Source: Rhodopirellula halodulae (GTDB lineage: Bacteria; Planctomycetota; Planctomycetia; Pirellulales; Pirellulaceae). Taken from it: a DNA stretch of 64,000 bases. The stretch covers positions 1,233,001 through 1,297,000 of the forward strand of contig NZ_JAJKFV010000029.1 of assembly GCF_020966775.1 (NCBI RefSeq), written 5' to 3'. The first letter of the stretch is position 1. The number at the start of each line of letters is the position of its first letter. Both the position numbers and the translations under genes were made by a program. Below are positions 59,654 to 64,000 of the stretch, piece by piece. The notes under the pieces are model-generated. The model ran no database searches and was not told where the DNA came from. It saw only the letters and a program-made list of their open reading frames with translations.

Positions 59654-60985
59654 TTATTCGTGACGCAGCGCGTCGATCGGATTCATTTTTGCCGCTCGGA
59701 TCGCGGGATAAAGCCCGCTGATCAGACCAACCATGACTGCGATCAATACCGCCAGAGGAATGGTTTCGTAGACGATCGTCGGTTGCGAATCGCGAATGGC
59801 GCTGGGCAGGGCTTCGAACTGTTCCGGAAAACCACTGGCAACCAATCCAATGAACAACCGGTACATTGGTGGGCCAGCGAAGCCCAATAAAATTCCAAGA
59901 AACGCACCTGCGAAGCTGAGCACGATCGTTTCGACCAAGAATTGACGTACGATGTCGGAACGTTTGGCACCCAACGCACGCCGAACACCGATTTCGCGGG
60001 TGCGTTCGGTAACGCTGGCCAGCATGATGTTCATGATGCCGATGCCGCCCACCATGAGCGAAATGCAGGCGATCAAAACCCCGATCCCCAGGAACATCAA
60101 ACGCAGGTTGCGTGCTTGCTCGAGCAATTCCAGCGGAACGACAACGGCGATATCGCCAATCTCGGAATGCTTGGGTGCGAGTATGTTCTGGATCACCGCG
60201 GCTGTGGTGCGAACTTGAGAGACTCGTTCGACTTGCAGCGTGATTTGATTCAGTTCCATCATCTCGATTTGAAACTGGCCGCTACGGCGGGTAACGATGG
60301 TGTCTCCGATGCGTTTTTGCATCGTCTGGATCGGGATGTAAACGTCCTTGGAAAAGTCCTGTGAGTCCAAGGAACCACCAATTGCGGCCGAAGGATTACG
60401 AGACTCAAGAACCCCCACCACGCGGTAGAAATCAGTGTGTTCAGGGATGTAAATCCGTTTGCCAAGTGGTTCTTCATAGGGGAACAGTTTCTCGGCAACC
60501 CCATCCGCGATCACGCAAACATTTTCGCTGTTCAGCCCGTCCGCATCCGTGAGAAATCGTCCGCCGCGGTCGCGAATTTTCAGTTGGTTGACAACGGCGT
60601 AGCCGGGAGTGCTACCGACCAAACGGCCATCGACCAACTTGTCACGGTAAGTGAATTGGCGACGAATTTCCCGAATGGGAACCGCCTTTTGGATCGTGGG
60701 AAGCGTGGCCAGGATTTGGTCCAGTTCCGATCGTAGCAAGCCGTACTTGGAGGCGGAGCGATCGGCGAGCTTTTCTTCTGGTGGTTTGACCGTGCGAGCG
60801 ATGATCGTCGTGGCGCCAAGTGATTCAATCTGTTTTTGAACCTGATCGCTGGCACCTTGGCTGATGGCTGTCAGCACAATCACTGCCCAAACACCGATCA
60901 AGATTCCCAACATGGTCAGGCCGGTTCGGAGCGGGTGTAGGGTCAAGCTTTTGACGCCGAGCGTGAAGGTCCGCCACCAAATCAT
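59654..60985 (-). CDS. MacB-like ABC transporter permease
   Basis: 443 residues: an N-terminal helix (LRTGLTMLGILIGVWAVIVL), a periplasmic MacB-PCD domain (about 45-310) and a C-terminal FtsX unit with three helices (GVLIACISLMVGGIGIMNIM, then TERTREIGVRRALGAKRSD, and LIAVMVGLISGLYPAIRAAK). This mechanotransmission permease drives extrusion of periplasmic substrates without a separate ATPase domain fused to it. The ATG overlaps the ATPase stop by 4 bp, forming an operon with the adaptor. Confidence 0.93.
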   Translation of the reverse strand: MIWWRTFTLGVKSLTLHPLRTGLTMLGILIGVWAVIVLTAISQGASDQVQKQIESLGATTIIARTVKPPEEKLADRSASKYGLLRSELDQILATLPTIQKAVPIREIRRQFTYRDKLVDGRLVGSTPGYAVVNQLKIRDRGGRFLTDADGLNSENVCVIADGVAEKLFPYEEPLGKRIYIPEHTDFYRVVGVLESRNPSAAIGGSLDSQDFSKDVYIPIQTMQKRIGDTIVTRRSGQFQIEMMELNQITLQVERVSQVRTTAAVIQNILAPKHSEIGDIAVVVPLELLEQARNLRLMFLGIGVLIACISLMVGGIGIMNIMLASVTERTREIGVRRALGAKRSDIVRQFLVETIVLSFAGAFLGILLGFAGPPMYRLFIGLVASGFPEQFEALPSAIRDSQPTIVYETIPLAVLIAVMVGLISGLYPAIRAAKMNPIDALRHE

Positions 60986-61845
60986 GATTCGAGCCCTTGT
61001 TTGGCGAGGATTGCCTTCGCGGCAGCTCGTTGCCGTTCGCGAGCTACGTTGCGTTTGTCTTCCGGCACTGTGACATCGCTGTGCAACATGCCGTCCTTCA
61101 GGCGAACCACACGTTTGGCTCGATCGGCGACATCGTCTTCGTGTGTCACCAAAATGATGGTCCGGCCTTCGCTGTTGAGCGAATCAAACAGCGTGAGGAT
61201 TTCTTCGGTCGTAACCGAATCCAAGTTACCCGTTGGTTCGTCAGCCAAGATGAAGTAAGGATCGTTGACCAAAGAACGTGCAATCGCGACGCGTTGTTGT
61301 TGTCCACCGGATAGCTGGCTGGGACGGTGATCCAACCGGTCGCCCAAACCCACTTTCGCGGCCAATTTGACGACTCGCTCGTGTTGTTCGGGGCCGAGTT
61401 TGCCCTGGTAATACAACGGGACTTGAATGTTCTCCACGACCGTCAATTGTTGGATCAGATTGTAGGACTGAAACACGAATCCGATGCGACGGCTGCGGAT
61501 GTCGGCCAACTGATCGTCGGTCATTGTGCTGATGTCGTCATCGCCCAGCAGCAACTTCCCCGCGGTGGGTTGGTCGAGGCAGCCGAGCAGATTCAGGAGC
61601 GTGCTCTTGCCGCTTCCCGACGGGCCCATGATGGCAACGTAGTCGCCTTCGGGCACATCAAACGAGACACCACGAAGGGCTCGGACCGTTTCGCTCTTCA
61701 GCACGTACTCTTTCTTGAGATCACGAATGCTGGTCGCCAGGCGGTTGCCACCGGCGGTAACGGACGGAGTCGCTGCGGAAGCCAATGCGGAACCGTGGGA
61801 AGAGCTGGAAACGGGTTGGGATTCGTACGCGTTAGGAGAACTCAT
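60982..61845 (-). CDS. MacB/LolD-type ABC ATPase
   Basis: 287 residues. Walker A is MGPSGSGKSTLLNLLG, the Q-loop lies in GFVFQSYNLIQQLT, the signature is LSGGQQQRVAIARSL, Walker B is ILADEPTGNLDS and the H-loop is VTHEDDVA. An extra N-terminal segment of about 35 Ser/Ala-rich residues and a basic C-terminal tail (ARERQRAAAKAILAKQ) flank the domain. The start overlaps the adaptor stop by 4 bp (ATGA). It energises the adjacent MacB-like permease. Confidence 0.94.
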   Translation of the reverse strand: MSSPNAYESQPVSSSSHGSALASAATPSVTAGGNRLATSIRDLKKEYVLKSETVRALRGVSFDVPEGDYVAIMGPSGSGKSTLLNLLGCLDQPTAGKLLLGDDDISTMTDDQLADIRSRRIGFVFQSYNLIQQLTVVENIQVPLYYQGKLGPEQHERVVKLAAKVGLGDRLDHRPSQLSGGQQQRVAIARSLVNDPYFILADEPTGNLDSVTTEEILTLFDSLNSEGRTIILVTHEDDVADRAKRVVRLKDGMLHSDVTVPEDKRNVARERQRAAAKAILAKQGLES

Positions 61846-63602
61846 GACGCGTTGACTTCGGCGGTTTCGGCAGACGTGACCTCTTTGTCTGTGTCCGAAG
61901 CTTCCGCCGTTACGGAGGTTTCATCGGCCGAGTCCGTGGCGGCTTCATTCGCGTTGGCACCGTCTTGGCCACCAGGACGATTTGCACCGGGGCGTCCCGC
62001 ACCGGGTGGACCGTTGGGTTTGCGACCTTCGCCCGGTTTTCCCTCGCCGCGTGCTCCAGCGGATGGTGGCCCGCCGGCCGCGTCAGCACCCACCGTTTCG
62101 CGAAGATCACGCATCTCGCTGTTGTCTTCCGCTTCAATCTCCGGAAGGTCCATCAAGTTCAGATGTTCACGCAAGTTCAGAATGGCCGTCTCGCCGAGTT
62201 CGAGTCCCGAGACAATGTTGACCATGGTGTCGTTGGTGGCACCGATTTTGACCTCGCGGGTTTCAAACTCGGTTGGGCCTTTTTTGACCAGCGAGTACAT
62301 CTTTCCGCCGTGTTCATACAAGGCTTGGATTGGCACTTGCGTCGCGTCTGGCAACTGTTGGATGAACACCTCCACCGCAGCTGTCATCCCCGTGCGAATG
62401 ATCTCCGGTGGATCGATGATTTCAATCGTGACGGCATATTCCTTGACGGAGGAACTGAACCAGCTGCCGGGTTCCGCATAGCGGTTGACCTTGGTGACGC
62501 GACCCTTCAGCGTGACGTCGGGAAGAGCATCCAACCGGATCTTGGCCGGCATTCCTTTCCTCAACAGTGTGATGCGAGATTCGTTGACTTTGCAGCGAAC
62601 CTGCATCATCGTTGGATCGGGAAGTTCGATGATGGCTTGGCGTTCACGAACCTGTGCCCCAGCCTCCACCACGAATTCCGCGTTGCCGCCCCGCGAGCTG
62701 TATTTATTCGCATGCACCACAACCCCATCGGTCGGTGCATACATGACACACATTTCGATTTGTTGTTCGACTTCCGCCAATTCTTGTTGGGCTTCGAGCA
62801 ATTCGGATCGGGCTGCCGACAACGTCGCTTCGGCCGCGTCAATGTCGCTGTCGAACTGCACCAGCATCTTTCGACGCGTTAGGTTTTGCAGCACCTTCAA
62901 TCGGGCTTGTGCCGATTCCAATTGGTTGCGTGCATTGGCGAGAGCAAACTTGTCCGCTTCCAATTGCAGCGACTTCACCAATCCCTTGGCGACCAAACGT
63001 TCCGTACTCCCGATCGCCAACTGGGCTTTGCGAAGTTCTTGCTCGGCGACAGCGATCTCGCTTTGGATGGTCTTCTCGTCCGTCTTGTATACGCCTTCGA
63101 GATATTCCTCACGAGCGATCTTGGCTTGCTCGACCAGAGCCGACGCGGTGGCCACATTGGCTTCGGCCGTGATGACTTTGATGCGGTCCTCTTTTAGTTC
63201 CAATTCCAGGTTCGACGAGTCCAATTCCACCAACTTGTCGCCTTTGCGGACTCGCGTTCCCTCGTCGATCACCCACAAGATGGAAGTGCCCGTGCTGCCG
63301 CGTGATTTGATTTGGCAGATAATCTCAGTATTGCTGCTGCTCTCAATTTCCCCCTGTTCGATCACGGTGTGATCAAACGGCCCACGCTCGACCGTCGTGA
63401 CAATCAAATCGTCCAGGCTGACTGTGGAGGACTTTGCGTAGTATCGCTGGTACGCGAAGTAGCCGCCGATGCCGACCACGGCCAGCACGATCAACAACCC
63501 GAGCAGGACGCCGCCGCGCCGCGATGCAGCCTCGCGAGCCGCTGAGTCAGACCGGTTCACGAGCCCGGCAGAACGAGACTGTGCGGAGTGCGGAAGATGC
63601 AT
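61842..63602 (-). CDS. MacA/HlyD-like periplasmic adaptor
   Basis: 586 residues. One membrane helix (GGVLLGLLIVLAVVGIGGYF, about 31-50) is followed by a barrel-sandwich hybrid domain split by a long coiled-coil hairpin (VIEQGEIESSSNTEIICQ, then LEADKFALANARNQLESAQA and DAAEATLSAARSELLEAQQE), a lipoyl-like APTDGVVVHANK and membrane-proximal strands. About 95 extra C-terminal residues are Pro/Gly- then Glu/Ala/Thr-rich. The ATG at 63602 is preferred; ATGs at 63677 and a frame start at 63734 are alternatives. It heads the efflux operon; a TolC-type exit duct is encoded elsewhere. Confidence 0.9.
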   Translation of the reverse strand: MHLPHSAQSRSAGLVNRSDSAAREAASRRGGVLLGLLIVLAVVGIGGYFAYQRYYAKSSTVSLDDLIVTTVERGPFDHTVIEQGEIESSSNTEIICQIKSRGSTGTSILWVIDEGTRVRKGDKLVELDSSNLELELKEDRIKVITAEANVATASALVEQAKIAREEYLEGVYKTDEKTIQSEIAVAEQELRKAQLAIGSTERLVAKGLVKSLQLEADKFALANARNQLESAQARLKVLQNLTRRKMLVQFDSDIDAAEATLSAARSELLEAQQELAEVEQQIEMCVMYAPTDGVVVHANKYSSRGGNAEFVVEAGAQVRERQAIIELPDPTMMQVRCKVNESRITLLRKGMPAKIRLDALPDVTLKGRVTKVNRYAEPGSWFSSSVKEYAVTIEIIDPPEIIRTGMTAAVEVFIQQLPDATQVPIQALYEHGGKMYSLVKKGPTEFETREVKIGATNDTMVNIVSGLELGETAILNLREHLNLMDLPEIEAEDNSEMRDLRETVGADAAGGPPSAGARGEGKPGEGRKPNGPPGAGRPGANRPGGQDGANANEAATDSADETSVTAEASDTDKEVTSAETAEVNAS

Positions 63603-63833
63603 ATGGCGAACGTTGCCAATGCGAAAACGCTCTGCAACGGCGTTTTGCCGCTGCGAGCAAATGAGGTTGGATCGCATGGTTCTTGGCGGGGGCCGTAGGT
63701 GGGGAACGGAGAGCTGTTGTTTGAACCCCAACAAATCACGAAAGTTTCGCGATCGTTTTGCGGGGTGGTGAACACGGCGAATTCACCGAACGGCCCATTA
63801 TCCTACTCGACCCGAGCGATCTCCCAACCGTTT

Positions 63834-64000
63834 TTAGCAAAAATACCGGTCGTCAGAGATCATTGAACCATCGATTTCGGACCTGACCTCCGCAGATTTC
63901 CGCTGCAATTCGGTCTGGTCCATCGCAAACCGAGGGTTGATTTCCACCTTGACGGAATCGTCCACGGTCACGTCACACGTGCGTAACCAGCGGCGGTGGA
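63834..64000 (-). CDS. Possible 3' end of a gene cut by the right edge
   Basis: The minus-strand frame is open from the window edge to a TAA at 63834-63836, giving 54 residues that include VDDSVKVEINPRFAMDQTEL and RSEIDGSMISDDRYFC. The other two minus-strand frames stop quickly at the edge. The mix of residues is protein-like, but no family is recognised and chance openness cannot be excluded. It would lie upstream of the MacA-like adaptor on the same strand. Confidence 0.4.
   Translation of the reverse strand, partial: HRRWLRTCDVTVDDSVKVEINPRFAMDQTELQRKSAEVRSEIDGSMISDDRYFC

Noticed and set aside
61327-62882. Two long plus-strand frames (384 and 305 codons)
   Set aside because: They are antisense to the ABC ATPase and MacA-like adaptor; composition is that of shadow frames.
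1-64000. tRNA, rRNA, CRISPR, insertion sequences or prophage
   Set aside because: Intergenic regions were read for cloverleaf T-loops, repeat-spacer arrays, transposase motifs and terminal inverted repeats; none was found.

Overview
The window reads as chromosomal DNA of a planctomycete, most likely a Pirellulaceae member close to Rhodopirellula. The evidence is the taxon-typical gene set: a PSCyt/DUF1587-DUF1592 cytochrome protein followed by a Tat-exported DUF1552 protein, an ECF sigma factor next to a giant VWA/anti-sigma protein, exported Gfo/Idh/MocA oxidoreductases, few Shine-Dalgarno sequences, and frequent GTG/TTG starts with 4-bp gene overlaps. I see no rRNA, tRNA, CRISPR array, prophage or insertion sequence. 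Most of the window is core genome.

Layout. 1-4.3 kb: a charged repeat protein (cut by the left edge) and an Mla/MCE-type lipid transporter (permease, ATPase, MCE protein). 4.25-6.5 kb: feoA-feoB on the minus strand with a Fur-like box. 6.9-8.4 kb: a single-domain response regulator and a secreted beta-propeller-like protein. 8.9-12.9 kb: rpmI-rplT-pheS-pheT. 13.1-15.9 kb: two adjacent SPFH proteins and a DUF4184 membrane protein, followed by hairpin repeats. 16-19.3 kb: ECF sigma factor and membrane VWA/anti-sigma protein. 19.7-24.6 kb: DAHP synthase, tpiA, secG, yicC, gmk, rpoZ, coaC, tightly packed and mostly overlapping. 24.9-29.4 kb: a CBS/DRTGG family II pyrophosphatase, an SDR and a TolC-like lipoprotein. 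29.5-36.1 kb: a large FtsX-type permease, a lipoate-ligase-like protein, an orphan RNA polymerase alpha-CTD protein and two genes with possible arrestin-like beta domains. 36.3-41.8 kb: an exported esterase-like hydrolase, the PSCyt/DUF1552 pair and a TVP38/DedA-like membrane protein. 41.9-46.8 kb: rpsT with terminator, a cobA-hemD fusion, an AhpD-like protein, an atypical receiver protein, and a hypothetical/lipoprotein pair. 47-52.6 kb: a short UvrC, HflX, an SDR, a Pro/Gly-rich secreted protein and an apparently exported GIY-YIG protein. 52.8-57.9 kb: a large flagellin, cysH with an Rrf2 regulator, and an exported repeat protein. 58-63.6 kb: a Tat-exported Gfo/Idh/MocA protein and a MacA-MacB-like efflux operon. 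The right edge appears to hold the 3' end of another minus-strand gene.

No single classical novel system stands out. The observations most worth checking are unusual forms of familiar proteins: a GIY-YIG nuclease domain behind a signal peptide, UvrC without its C-terminal HhH domain, PheT without the tRNA-binding insertion, CoaC alone with Asn replaced by Ser in its PxMN motif, a free-standing alpha-CTD gene linked to two arrestin-like genes, an ECF/anti-sigma/VWA signalling pair, and the four-module basic/acidic repeat protein beside the Mla genes. All function calls come from reading translated sequence and motifs by eye; no database search was run.
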